NCBI GenBank assembly: GCA_965201115.1
Contig: OZ241745.1
Span: 1,798,001-1,862,000 of the forward strand
Source of the DNA: JANQOH01 sp965201115
GTDB lineage: Bacteria > Pseudomonadota > Alphaproteobacteria > UBA7887
Length of the DNA stretch: 64,000 nt
Reading direction: 5' to 3'
In this document: positions 26,488 through 37,366 of the stretch, one piece after another
How positions within the stretch are numbered: the stretch's first letter is position 1
How the letters are laid out: each line of letters starts with the position of its first letter
Translations under genes and position numbers: made by a program
Notes under the pieces: model-generated
The model's database searches: none
What the model was told of the DNA's origin: nothing
Seen by the model: the letters and a program-made list of their open reading frames with translations, nothing else

Positions 26488-29349
26488 ATGTATTTCCGAA
26501 CGACCCTTGCCTGCTGCGCGTGCTGCGCCGCGCTCGGCCTCGCCGCCTGCGGCGGCGGGACCGGCGGCGTGCCGACCGCGGAGCACGAACGTGTCCAGGC
26601 CGCGCTCGCCGGCGCCGAGGCCGAGCGCGACGGCGCGCGGACAGCGCTCCAGGAAGCGCAGGCCGCGCTCGCGGCCGCCAACGCCCTGCTGGCGGACGCC
26701 GACAACCCCGAGCAGCGGGAAAAACTCGGCGCGACGCTGACCGAGACGCGCGTCGAAATCGTCGAGGCGGCGGCGAGGGTGGCGGCTCTGCCCCCGCCCC
26801 CCGCCGAGGCCGAACCCGAGGCGCGGCAAGCCATTATCGCGACGCGGGAAGCCACCGTCAGGGCGCTGAACGCGACGGGGACGGCGCTCGATGCGATGGC
26901 CGAAGCGGTGCGGCGGGCCGACGCCGCCGCCGCGGCGCCCGTCGCGGCCGACGCCCACACGGCGCTCGACCGCGCGCAAACGGCGATGACGACGGCGCTC
27001 GGCGCGGTTGCCGACGCCCGCGCCCTGCTCGCCGAAACGCCCGACCCCGACGCCTCCGACGCGCTCCTGCAGGCGCAGAACGCGCTGCTGACCGCGCAAC
27101 TCTCGCTGACGCCCGTCATCCGCGCCGAGCTCGACGAATCGCAAACCGGCCTCGCCGCCGCGCGCGCCGCCCTCGCGGACGAGCGCGCCGCCCTCGCGAC
27201 CGCGCGCGCCGAGGCGACCAGGCTCGCCGGCGTCGTGACCGCGCGCACCGGCGAACGCGACACGGCCCGGCGCGACCTCGCGGCCGCGCGCGCCGAAGTC
27301 ACCAGGCTCGAGGGCGTCGTGGCCGCGCGGCAACGCGAGCTGGACGCGCGCACGGGCGACCTGAAGGATCGCACGGCCGAACGCGACAAGGCCCAACGCG
27401 ACCTCGCGGCGGCGCGGGCCGATGTAACCAGGCTCGAGGGCGAAGTAACCAGGCTCGAGGGCGTCGTGACCGCGCGCACGACCGAACGCGACGAGGCCCG
27501 GCGCCGGCTCGACGCGCTGACCCTCGCGTTCGGCGAGGACGTCGAAATGCCGGAGGGCAACCCCCTCGGCTCAAGCGTCGAAAGGACGCGGCGCATGGCC
27601 ATCGGCGGCGCCGACGGCGTCGATCTCAGCTTCCGCGTGGGCTTCGACGCCCGCGCCGGCACCAGCTGGAGCCAGCAGATCAGATACACCGCCACCGGCG
27701 GAACGTACACGCCGAGGCCGGCGCCCGGCCCGGTCGGATACACCGCAGACACGCCGATGCTTTTCGGCACGGAGACGCCGCCGCAAACGATTTTCCCCGG
27801 GCGCGGAACGGTCTTCCGCGGCGGACTGCGCGCGCCCCGGGCCCGGGCCGACTCGACCACCGCCACACGCCTCAGCGTGAGTGTGGGAGCCTATATTCTT
27901 GCGACCGAACGGGGCGGCTACGCGCCGAAGGAGAGGCTCATGATCCAGGGCCGGCGCGTGGAGAGCGGCCCCAGCTTCGACGCCGACAGCGCGGCCGCCG
28001 ACGGTCTCGTCAGGGCCGCGGGCGACAAGGCGCGGGCGTGGAGGAACTGGGACGCGGTTCCGCAGACCTCGTTCCGCTACGACCCCGAAGGCGGCTTGAC
28101 GATGTTTTTCGGCGGGACCGCCGACGGCGCGCTCATCTTCGGCGACCTCGAGCCCTTCGCCGCGAAGGGCGGCGCGGCCGGCGACCTGGACCGCGACAAC
28201 CGGATCGTCGACGACATCGACATCTCCTTCGGCGCGCCGAAACCCGATCCCTACGGCGACCGCGGATACTGGTGGCTGATGGAAACGCCGAACCCCAAGA
28301 GGGACCTGAAGCGCGACGCAGACGGCGATCCGGTCCTCGTCGGCATCGCGGCCGGCGAGACCGTGCCCGAGGGGCACTACAAGTGGATGGGCGCCAACGT
28401 CGGCGACCCCCAGGAAACCGATCCCGTCAGCGGAAATCCGGCCTACGTCACCCTCGAGGACGATCCTCCCGCGGGGTTCGTCGCCGGCACCTACGAGGCG
28501 TTTCTGTCGAACCATGCCGGCGCGGCCGCCGGCGCCGACGAAACGCCGGGCACCGCCGACGACGAACAGCGCTACCTGCGCTACGCCGCCTACGGGCTGT
28601 TCAACTTCGTGGACTACAACACCTCCGACGCGCGGCCGGGCCGCTTCCAGACCTTCCACTACGGGTTCGACGCCTTCGACGAAGACGCCGGCACGGCGAC
28701 GCCGGCCGTTCCGCCGGTAACGGAGAATTCGATCGCCGCGACCTTCGCCGGCAAGACCTCGGGATGGGTGCTGTTGCCCGTCAACAGAAACCACCTGGAT
28801 CATACGACCTGGGGGGAGCCTCGCGGGAGGGTTTGCGGCAATGCGGGCACGGCGCAATGCACCGGGACCTTTATCAGCCAGTTGATCCGCCTGCGCGGCG
28901 ACGTCGCGCTCACCGCCTGCATCGGCGGCGGCGGCTGCTCGGGAATCGCCGCCGCCGACGCCAACGAGATCGAGGGATCGATCTCCAACTTCGAATACGC
29001 GCCGCAGGTCGGCTACTGGACCAACCGGGACTCCGGCGTGCTCGACCGCGTCGCGAGAACGCTCCACGGCAGGATCGATCTCGCCGGCACGATCTCTGCC
29101 GACGGCGCCTACAAGGGCGCCGTGACGCCGAATACGGAGCAGGAGCGGACGACCCAGGAGGTGGAAGGCACAAACATGGCCGCCATGTCCTATACATGGG
29201 GCGAGGGCGAGTTCGAGGGCGCGTTCTACGGCCCGCAAGACGCTCTCGAGACCGCGGGCACATGGTGGGTCCCGGCCCGCGAGCATATCCCCGAATACGC
29301 CGGCATGGCCGGCAGTTTCGGCGCCCGCTGCACCGACTGCGGCGAATAG
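26488..29349 (+). CDS. Large surface lipoprotein B (paralogue of lipoprotein A)
   Basis: A 953-residue paralogue with the same signal peptide and lipobox (GLAAC), the same Ala-rich coiled coil, and a closely similar beta-rich C-terminus ending EGAFYGPQDALETAGTWWVP and MAGSFGARCTDCGE. Differences cluster in the coiled coil, where repeat units are gained or rearranged (two consecutive VTRLEG blocks near residue 315), and in loops of the beta domain; the two Cys-containing loops (CTGTFISQ, CIGGGGCSG) are kept. A recent tandem duplication including the promoter explains the pair. The ligand is unknown. Confidence 0.8.
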   Translation: MYFRTTLACCACCAALGLAACGGGTGGVPTAEHERVQAALAGAEAERDGARTALQEAQAALAAANALLADADNPEQREKLGATLTETRVEIVEAAARVAALPPPPAEAEPEARQAIIATREATVRALNATGTALDAMAEAVRRADAAAAAPVAADAHTALDRAQTAMTTALGAVADARALLAETPDPDASDALLQAQNALLTAQLSLTPVIRAELDESQTGLAAARAALADERAALATARAEATRLAGVVTARTGERDTARRDLAAARAEVTRLEGVVAARQRELDARTGDLKDRTAERDKAQRDLAAARADVTRLEGEVTRLEGVVTARTTERDEARRRLDALTLAFGEDVEMPEGNPLGSSVERTRRMAIGGADGVDLSFRVGFDARAGTSWSQQIRYTATGGTYTPRPAPGPVGYTADTPMLFGTETPPQTIFPGRGTVFRGGLRAPRARADSTTATRLSVSVGAYILATERGGYAPKERLMIQGRRVESGPSFDADSAAADGLVRAAGDKARAWRNWDAVPQTSFRYDPEGGLTMFFGGTADGALIFGDLEPFAAKGGAAGDLDRDNRIVDDIDISFGAPKPDPYGDRGYWWLMETPNPKRDLKRDADGDPVLVGIAAGETVPEGHYKWMGANVGDPQETDPVSGNPAYVTLEDDPPAGFVAGTYEAFLSNHAGAAAGADETPGTADDEQRYLRYAAYGLFNFVDYNTSDARPGRFQTFHYGFDAFDEDAGTATPAVPPVTENSIAATFAGKTSGWVLLPVNRNHLDHTTWGEPRGRVCGNAGTAQCTGTFISQLIRLRGDVALTACIGGGGCSGIAAADANEIEGSISNFEYAPQVGYWTNRDSGVLDRVARTLHGRIDLAGTISADGAYKGAVTPNTEQERTTQEVEGTNMAAMSYTWGEGEFEGAFYGPQDALETAGTWWVPAREHIPEYAGMAGSFGARCTDCGE

Positions 29350-29395
29350 CCCGCCCCAACGCCGCGCGCGCCGGGCCGCCCCCGCGGCCCGGCGC

Positions 29396-29470
29396 GCAAC
29401 CCCGCCGAAGGCGGGGCCCGGGACCGCGGGCGTCCTGCCCGCGCGTGCCCGCAGGGCGCGGACCCGCTTC
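29396..29470 (+). repeat. Palindromic double-hairpin repeat, forward
   Basis: Hairpin I is at 29400-29416; hairpin II here has GCGGGCG/TGCCCGC, a G-T closing pair. It separates lipoprotein B from panC. Confidence 0.8.
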
Positions 29471-29547
29471 CTGGGCCCCCCGCGTTGCATCGCAACGACG
29501 ACCGGGCCAAGATGCCCCGGCGCGGGGTCGCGCCGGGAGAACGAGCG

Positions 29548-30423
29548 ATGGCCGAGCCCACCGCCTTGCCGCGGGTCGCCCGAACGATAGCCGCGCTGCG
29601 CGCCGCCGTCGCGCGCTGGCGCGCCGAAGGCGCCGGCCGCATCGGCGTCGTCCCCACCATGGGCTGCCTCCACGCCGGCCACATGGCGCTCGTCGCCGCC
29701 GCGCGCGCGCGCTGCGCCCGCACCGTCGTCACCATCTTCGTAAACCCCGCCCAGTTCGGCCCCGACGAAGACTTCGCCGACTACCCGCGCGACGAACGAG
29801 GCGACCTCCGCGCGCTCCGCGAAGCCGGGGTCGATCTCGCCTTCGCGCCCGCCGCCGCCGAAATGTACCCGCCGGGCTTCGCCGCGACCGTCTCGGTCCC
29901 GGGTCTCGCGCGCGAGCTGTGCGGCGCCGCGCGGCCCGGCCACTTCGACGGCGTCGCCACCGTGGTCGCCAAACTGTTCCTGCAATGCGCCGCCGACGAG
30001 GCGTTTTTCGGCGAGAAAGACTGGCAGCAACTCAAAATCGTGGCCCGCATGGCGCGCGATCTCGATATCCCCACGCAGGTGATAGCCGTGCCCACCGTGC
30101 GCGAGGCCGACGGCCTCGCGATCTCGTCGCGCAATGTGCGCCTCGACCCCCGCCGCCGCGCCATCGCCCCCGAACTGGCGCGCGCGCTGCGCGCCGCCGC
30201 CGCCGCGATCGCGCGCGGCGCCCCCCCCGCGCAAGCCGTCGCCGAAGCCCGCGCCCGCCTCGCCCGCGCCGGCTTCGACAGCATCGACTACCTGGAATGC
30301 CGCGACGGCGAAACCCTCGCCCCCATAACCCGCCCCGCCCCCGCCGCCCGCATCTTCGCCGCCGCCCGCCTCGGCCGAACCCGCCTCATCGACAACCTCC
30401 CCCTCCCCCCCCCCCCCCCCTGA
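29548..30423 (+). CDS. panC: Pantothenate synthetase
   Basis: A 291-residue enzyme that joins pantoate and beta-alanine with ATP in the pantothenate and CoA pathway. The HIGH-like signature is PTMGCLHAGHMALV, with TIFVNPAQFGPDEDFADYPR, FFGEKDWQQLKIVARM and the KMSKS-like ISSRNVRLDP following in the usual order. The ATG at 29548 has GGGAG upstream. The C-terminus is odd: the last codons are a C16 tract encoding proline directly before the TGA, so slippage would extend or alter the tail. panB is not adjacent. Confidence 0.95.
   Translation: MAEPTALPRVARTIAALRAAVARWRAEGAGRIGVVPTMGCLHAGHMALVAAARARCARTVVTIFVNPAQFGPDEDFADYPRDERGDLRALREAGVDLAFAPAAAEMYPPGFAATVSVPGLARELCGAARPGHFDGVATVVAKLFLQCAADEAFFGEKDWQQLKIVARMARDLDIPTQVIAVPTVREADGLAISSRNVRLDPRRRAIAPELARALRAAAAAIARGAPPAQAVAEARARLARAGFDSIDYLECRDGETLAPITRPAPAARIFAAARLGRTRLIDNLPLPPPPP
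30405..30420 (+). repeat. Homopolymer C16 tract at the 3' end of panC
   Basis: Sixteen consecutive C (after CCCCCT) fill the last codons of panC and abut its stop codon at 30421. Changes in length would move the reading frame past the TGA. Sequencing error at such tracts is also possible. Confidence 0.85.
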
Positions 30424-30430
30424 TTCCCGC

Positions 30431-31490
30431 AACCCCGCCGAAGGCGGGGCCTGGGTGCGCGGGCGTCCCCGCCCGCACGTTCCCGCGCGGCGCGGCGTCG
30501 GCAGGGAGGGCCGCGGCGCGCTTCCTGGGCGCCCGCGCGTCCCGCCGGCATGTTCCCGCGCGACGCGGCGTCGGCAGGGAGGAGCGCGCACCCCGCCCGC
30601 CAACATTCGCGGCAGTCGAGACGCACGGCGCCGCCGCGCACGCGCAACCCCGCCGAAGGCGGGGCCCGGGACCGCGGGCTTCCAGCCCGCACGTTCCCGC
30701 GCGGCGCGATGTCGGCAGGAAGGGCCGCGGCGCACTTCCTGGGCGCCCGCGCGTCCCGCCCGCACGTTCCCGCAAGGCGCGATGTCGGCAGGGAGAGGCG
30801 CGGCCCGCCCGCCAGCATTCGCGGCAGTCGAGACGTGCGGGCGAGACGCCCGCGCACCCAGGCCCCGCCTTCGGCGGGGTTTCCCGAGGCGCGCAGCGCA
30901 CTCCCCCGGGCGCCCGCACGTCCCGCCCGCACGTCGGCAGTCCGCACGGCGCCGCCACGCATGCGCAACCCCGCCGAAGGCGGGGCCTGGGTGCGCGGGC
31001 ATCCTGCCCGCACGTTCCCGCGCGGCGCGATGTCGGCAGGAAGGGCCGCGGCGCACTTCCTGGGTGCGCGAGCGTCCCGCCCGCACGTTCCCGCGCGACG
31101 CGGCGTCGGCAGGGAGAGGCGCGGCCCGCCCCGCCCGCCGGCGTTCGCGGCGGTCGCAACGTGCGGGCAGGGATGCCCGCGGTCCCGGGCCCCGCCTTCG
31201 GCGGGGTTTCCCGAGGCGCGCAGCGCACTCCCCCGGGCGCCCGCGCGTCTCGCCCGCACGTCGCCGCAAGCCGCGGCGTTGCCGGGGAAGGCGCGGTCTT
31301 CACGCCCCGCCCGCCGACATTCGCGGCGGTGGCAACGTGCGGGCGAGACGCGCGGGCGCCCAGGAAGTCCGCGCCTTCGGCGCGGCGTTGCCGGGGAAGG
31401 CGCGGTCGTCGCGCCCCGCCCGCCGGCGTTCGCGGTTGTCGAGACGTGCGGGCAGGATGCCCGCGGTCCCGGGCCCCGCCTTCGGCGGGG
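30431..31490. repeat. 1.06-kb array of palindromic repeat units in both orientations
   Basis: The whole gap between panC and mutL is built from the repeat family. Perfect hairpin I copies are at 30433, 30648 and 30969 (forward) and 30863, 31190 and 31474 (inverted), plus a CCGCGCC/GGCGCGG variant at 31369-31385. Between them recur linker modules: GCACTTCCTGGGCGCCCGC, a GCGATGTCGGCAGGGAG segment, and GCATTCGCGGCAGTCGAGAC with variants. Forward and inverted copies bracket these linkers, as in BIME-type mosaics. No gene is supported here; open frames through it read the same Arg/Pro/Ala peptides repeatedly. Confidence 0.88.
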
Positions 31491-33300
<1,810 letters not shown>

Positions 33301-33304
<4 letters not shown>

Positions 33305-34644
33305 GGCCCCGCCCCCGCGCGCCGCCGCGCCAGCGCCGCCAGCCGCGCGCGCGCCCGCCGCTTGCCCGCCTCCACCGCCGGCTGGTCGAACGGATCCACG
33401 CCCCACATATGCGCCGCGATAACCGTCTCCAGCATGAAATGCATGAACAGCGCCCCGAGGCGATACTCGTCGAGCGCGGCGATGCGGATGCGCCGCGCGG
33501 GCCGCCCGGCCGCCGCCAGCGCCTCGGCCGTCGCCGCGGCCATCGCGCACGCCAGATCGTCGAGACTCGCGCCCGCGAGCCACGCCAGTTCCGGGTCGCC
33601 GGCGGCGAAGCCCGGCGCGGCGCGCGGCGCGTCCCCCGCCGCGCCGCACGAGACGATGGTGACGAAAACCCCCGGCGGGCCGTCGAGCCACAATTGCAGC
33701 TGGCTGTGCTGGTCGCGCGGGCCGAGCGCCGCCGCCGGCGCCGTGCCCTTGCCGCCCTTGCCGAGCGATTCGGCCCACAATTGCGCATGCCAGCGCGCGA
33801 ACGCCGCCAGCCGGTCGGCATACGGCATGGTCACGGCGAGGCGCGCGCCGCGCGTCTCCGCCAGCGCAACATGGACCGCGGCGCCGAGCGCGGGCGGCGA
33901 ATCGGCGGGCCGCGAAGCGCCGAGCGCCCGATCGAGCGCCGCCGCCGCCCCCGCGCACGCCGCCGCCGCGTCGAGCCCCGCGAACAACGCCGGCAACAGC
34001 CCCACGGGCGACAGAACCGAATAGCGCCCGCCCAGATCGGGCGGATGATCCACGACCGCAAGGCCGAGCCGCGCCGCGAGGCGGCGCAGCGGATTCGCGC
34101 CCGGCGCGCACACAACGATGAAATGCGCGCGCGCCGCCGCTTCGCCCAGCGCCGCGCGCGCCGCCTGCCAGGCAAGCGCGAACTGCGCCAGCGTTTCCGC
34201 CGTCGCGCCGGATTTCGAAACGACCAGGAACTGCGCGCGCGCAAAATCCAGCCCGCCGAGCAGCGCCGCGAAACTCCGCGCGTCGGCGTTGTCGGGAAAA
34301 TGCATGCGCGCCCCCGCGACGGGCGCGCGATCCTGCGCCAGCGCGCACAGCGCCCGCCCGCCCAGGCTCGCGCCGCCGGCGCCGAGCACAACGACGTCAT
34401 CCGCCGCGCCGCGCCGTTCGGCGGCAAGCGGCGCGAGCGCGTCCGCGCCGCCGCGGCGCGCCGGCTGCGCCATGAACGCGAGCGCGCCGGCGCCGCGCGC
34501 GCGCCGCAGCGCCTCCAGCGCCGGGCCCGCGCGCGCCAGCGCCGCCTCGAGCTCCGCCGCGCCCGCGCCGCCCGCCCCGGCGGCCTCCGCGCGGCACAGC
34601 GTTATGTCGTGCTCGTAAAGCCCGCCCCCGCCGCCCATGCGCAC
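33301..34644 (-). CDS. pgi: Glucose-6-phosphate isomerase (short bacterial form)
   Basis: A 447-residue SIS-fold isomerase interconverting glucose-6-phosphate and fructose-6-phosphate. VVLGAGGASLGGRAL and LVVSKSGATAETLAQF are the phosphate-binding loops; ESLGKGGKGTAP and DQHSQLQLWLDGP carry the catalytic Glu/His region; the ending LGALFMHFMLETVIAAHMWG fits. It is shorter than the 550-residue E. coli enzyme, as usual in alphaproteobacteria. The ATG at 34644 was chosen; another in-frame ATG is at 34638. The mutL start overlaps its stop, so the two are co-translated. Confidence 0.93.
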
Positions 34645-34764
34645 GAATATCGCACATCGCCCCCCGCCCCGCCAGCGCCCCCGCGCTTGCCCCCGCCCCC
34701 GCCTTCGGGCTTAATCCGCGCTCCCCAACATCGCCGCGGCGCGGCGCGATCGAAAGGAACGGCT

Positions 34765-35532
34765 ATGCGCGAAAACCGGGTGCGGACCGTCTGGGAGCAG
34801 GGCGGCGCGGTCGTCAACGGCTGGCTCGCCATCCCCCACGCCTTTTCCGCCGAGACCATGGCCAACGCGCCGTGGGACAGCGTCACCATCGACACGCAGC
34901 ACGGCATGGTCGATTTCCCCGACGCGGTCCCGATGTTCGCCGCCATGTCGGCCTACGCCCCGGCGCCGCTGGCGCGCGTGCCGTGGAACGACCCCGCGGC
35001 GATCATGAAACTGCTCGACGCCGGCGCCTACGGCATCATCTGCCCGATGATCAATACCGCCGAGGAATGCGAACGCTTCGTCGGCGCCTGCCGCTACGCG
35101 CCCGCGGGCTACCGCAGTTTCGGCCCCGCGCGCGGCCTGCTCTACGGCGGCCCCGACTACGCCGCCGCGGCCAACGGAACCATCGTCGCCATGGCCATGA
35201 TCGAAACCGCGCAGGCGGTCGACAACGTCGAGGAGATCATGGCCGTGCCGGGGCTCGACGGCGTATATATCGGCCCCAACGACCTCGCCATCAGCCTCGG
35301 CAACCCGCCCAACCCCGAGCCCACCGCCGCCAACGTCGTCGAGGCGTGCGAGACCGTGCTCGCCTGCGCCCGGCGCCGCGGCATCGCCGCCGGCATGCAC
35401 ACGCCCTCGGGCGCCTCCGCCCGCGACAAGATCGAGAAGGGCTACACCTTCGTGACCGTGGCCAACGACACCCGCCTCCTGGCCGCCGCCGCCGCCGCCG
35501 AAATCGCCGCCGCCCGCGGCGCCAACGCCTGA
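34765..35532 (+). CDS. HpcH/HpaI family aldolase
   Basis: A 255-residue class II, metal-dependent aldolase of the 2,4-dihydroxyhept-2-ene-1,7-dioate aldolase group. Typical features are SVTIDTQHGMVDFPDA with the catalytic His, DAGAYGIICPMINTAEECE, a metal-binding Glu in AMIETAQAVDNVEEI and GLDGVYIGPNDLAISLG. It cleaves or forms hydroxy-oxo acids using pyruvate or a similar donor; the precise substrate is unknown. The ATG at 34765 follows AAAGGAACGGCT. It is a single gene bounded by pgi and repeats. Confidence 0.9.
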   Translation: MRENRVRTVWEQGGAVVNGWLAIPHAFSAETMANAPWDSVTIDTQHGMVDFPDAVPMFAAMSAYAPAPLARVPWNDPAAIMKLLDAGAYGIICPMINTAEECERFVGACRYAPAGYRSFGPARGLLYGGPDYAAAANGTIVAMAMIETAQAVDNVEEIMAVPGLDGVYIGPNDLAISLGNPPNPEPTAANVVEACETVLACARRRGIAAGMHTPSGASARDKIEKGYTFVTVANDTRLLAAAAAAEIAAARGANA

Positions 35533-35554
35533 CGCCGCGCGGCGCCGGCAAGCG

Positions 35555-35896
35555 CAACCCCGCCGAAGGCGGGGCCCGGGACCGCGGGCTTCCAGCCCGC
35601 ACGTTTCCACCGCGCCGAAGGCGCGGCCTGGGTGCGCGGGCATCCTGCCCGCACGTTTCCGCGCGGCGCGCCGCCGCCGCGGAGGGCGCGCCTTCGGCGC
35701 GGGAGCGGCAAGACGCCAGCCCGGAGTCCACGGCGCGCTTCCCGGGTGCGCGGGCGTCCCGCCCGCACGTCTCGACCGCCTCGGACGCCGCCGAGCGAAA
35801 CGCGCCGGCCCGGAGTCCACGGCGCGCTTCCCGGGTGCGCGGGCGTCCCGCCCGCACGTCTCGACCGCCTCGGACGCCGCCGAGCGAAACGCGCCG
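35555..35896 (+). repeat. Palindromic repeats plus an 89-bp tandem duplication
   Basis: A forward hairpin I lies at 35558-35574 and a variant with paired changes, CCGCGCC-GAA-GGCGCGG, at 35610-35626. From 35720 an 89-bp unit (GGAGTCCACGGCGCGCTTCC to GAGCGAAACGCGCC) is repeated almost exactly twice, to about 35896. This marks the border between ordinary genes and the defence island. Confidence 0.85.
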
Positions 35897-35919
35897 ACCG
35901 CAACGCCCCGCCGGCGTCT

Positions 35920-36033
35920 TCATCTCCAGCGCTCTACGCGCATGCCGGCGGCCCCGGGAAACGAGTCGACGCCGATAACCGGCGGACCAAGAAGCGGCGA
36001 AAGCACATTGGTATCGAAAATATGCCCGCCCAT
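35920..36033 (-). pseudogene. PIN-like nuclease remnant (N-terminal 17 residues only)
   Basis: A 37-codon frame beginning MGGHIFDTNVLSPLLGP resembles the first strand and Asp of PIN-domain ribonucleases (xxDTNVLS). It then reads into unrelated sequence and stops at the repeat border. It begins 5 bp after the stop of the chimeric gene, the position of a co-transcribed partner. The similarity is short, so this is tentative. Confidence 0.35.
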
Positions 36034-36037
36034 CCCG

Positions 36038-37210
36038 TCACACCCCGTATTTCCCGAAAAGCGCCGCTTCGTTTTCGGGCAGCGGCCGGAAAACATCGAG
36101 AACCCACGCGCCGCGCCCCCGGAACTTGCCCGACACGCGCTCCGCCAGCGTCTGCCCGGGCGCCGGATACGCCTCGTCCCAGTGCCGCCACGGGTGCGCT
36201 GCCGGCCTGCGCGATCCCCGAAACACGGAAAGCAGCTTGCGCTCGAGCCGCGCGGGCAATTTGTACATATCGAGCGCCGCCGCATCGATCCGCGTCAGCA
36301 GATTTTCCATGTCTCGCTTGTATTCGCCCGATGCCCGCGCCCGCCGAACCGCGTGCGTATAACTTTCGACCAGCTTCCCCAAGCCGCCCGGATCTCCTTC
36401 GGGGACCGGGATCGACTTCACCGTATCGATCGGCAATTCCGACTCCTTGTCGCGAGCCGACAAAAAAGCATTCGCAAACGGACCGTTAATGATCGCCGAG
36501 TATCCCGGCAATTCCGAATTGCCCATGGCGAAACGCGGCCACAGGCCGATAACCTGCCGGAAGTACAACAAGCCCTCCTTGTCGAACGCCGCCGCCATGC
36601 GCCATGCGCCTCCGCCCGTTCCGGACGCCTTCAAAAGTATCTTCGGCAGATTCCAAACCCACGCGCCAATGACTTGTCCGACTTTCGTTCGGCGGTAGTC
36701 GAACGGCGCGGGCGCCGGCAATACGAATTGGCTCATACCCTCTGTCGAATGCAGACACTTCACGCAGCCTTCGCGCTCGTCGCGGTCGTCCGGCTCGAGC
36801 GAATATCCCGTCTTCCACGGTATGCCCCTGCGTATATCAAACCGGTCGCCCAGGCGCGGCAGGCCTTCGGTATACTCCCATATCTCCTCGAGCGCCGGCG
36901 CCAGCGCCGCCGCCCGCCCGCCGCCGCCGGCCCGCAACCGCGCCCCGGCCTCGCAATACTCCGCAACGGCCTCCCGTACCGGCGCCGCAAGCCGCGCCCA
37001 GTCGGCGTCGTCCGCCTTCGTCACCGCCGCGAAGCCCGGCCCCAGCGCCACCGCCTTCACGCCCCCGATCCGGAACAGCCGTCTCGCCAGCGGAGATCGC
37101 GCCGCCGCCGCCGGCTCGGCGAAACCGGCCTCGCTCCATCCGGCCCCGGCGCCCTCCGGCAAAAACCTCACCGTCGCCGGATTCGCCGTCCGCTCCGTCC
37201 GCACAATCAT
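36038..37210 (-). CDS. Chimera: NifU/Nfu N-terminal domain fused to a DNA methylase target-recognition region
   Basis: The first ~88 residues (MIVRTERTANPATVRFLPEG, SPLARRLFRIGGVKAVALG, FAAVTKADDADWARL) are a clear Nfu_N domain from an iron-sulfur scaffold, but the catalytic CxxC NifU domain that should follow is missing. In frame, residues about 100-390 instead resemble the C-terminal specificity part of large N6-adenine methylase/Type II enzymes: LGDRFDIRRGIPWKTG, NLPKILLKASG, PGYSAIINGPFANAFLS, and ALDMYKLPARLERKLLSVFR. The ATG at 37210 has GAGGGAG upstream. The methylase core is absent. It looks like a recombination scar where a defence module landed in nfu; whether the protein works is unknown. 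Confidence 0.72.
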   Translation of the reverse strand: MIVRTERTANPATVRFLPEGAGAGWSEAGFAEPAAAARSPLARRLFRIGGVKAVALGPGFAAVTKADDADWARLAAPVREAVAEYCEAGARLRAGGGGRAAALAPALEEIWEYTEGLPRLGDRFDIRRGIPWKTGYSLEPDDRDEREGCVKCLHSTEGMSQFVLPAPAPFDYRRTKVGQVIGAWVWNLPKILLKASGTGGGAWRMAAAFDKEGLLYFRQVIGLWPRFAMGNSELPGYSAIINGPFANAFLSARDKESELPIDTVKSIPVPEGDPGGLGKLVESYTHAVRRARASGEYKRDMENLLTRIDAAALDMYKLPARLERKLLSVFRGSRRPAAHPWRHWDEAYPAPGQTLAERVSGKFRGRGAWVLDVFRPLPENEAALFGKYGV

Positions 37211-37366
37211 GACGCGCTCCCTCGCCGCACAGGCGCCGCCCGGCCGCCCGCCGAACATGCGGCGCTTCCGCCGCCCCGGTCAACCCCCCGGTTGCCGCCG
37301 CCGCCGGCGCGGCGTATGGCATGGCCCCGCGCGCAACCGCGCCGCGCCCGCCCGTCGAGGAGAGCC

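Noticed and set aside
30431..31490. Long open frames through the repeat array giving Arg/Pro/Ala-rich proteins
   Set aside because: The same peptides recur in every copy and in several frames; the signal is explained by GC-rich palindromic DNA, not by selection on protein.
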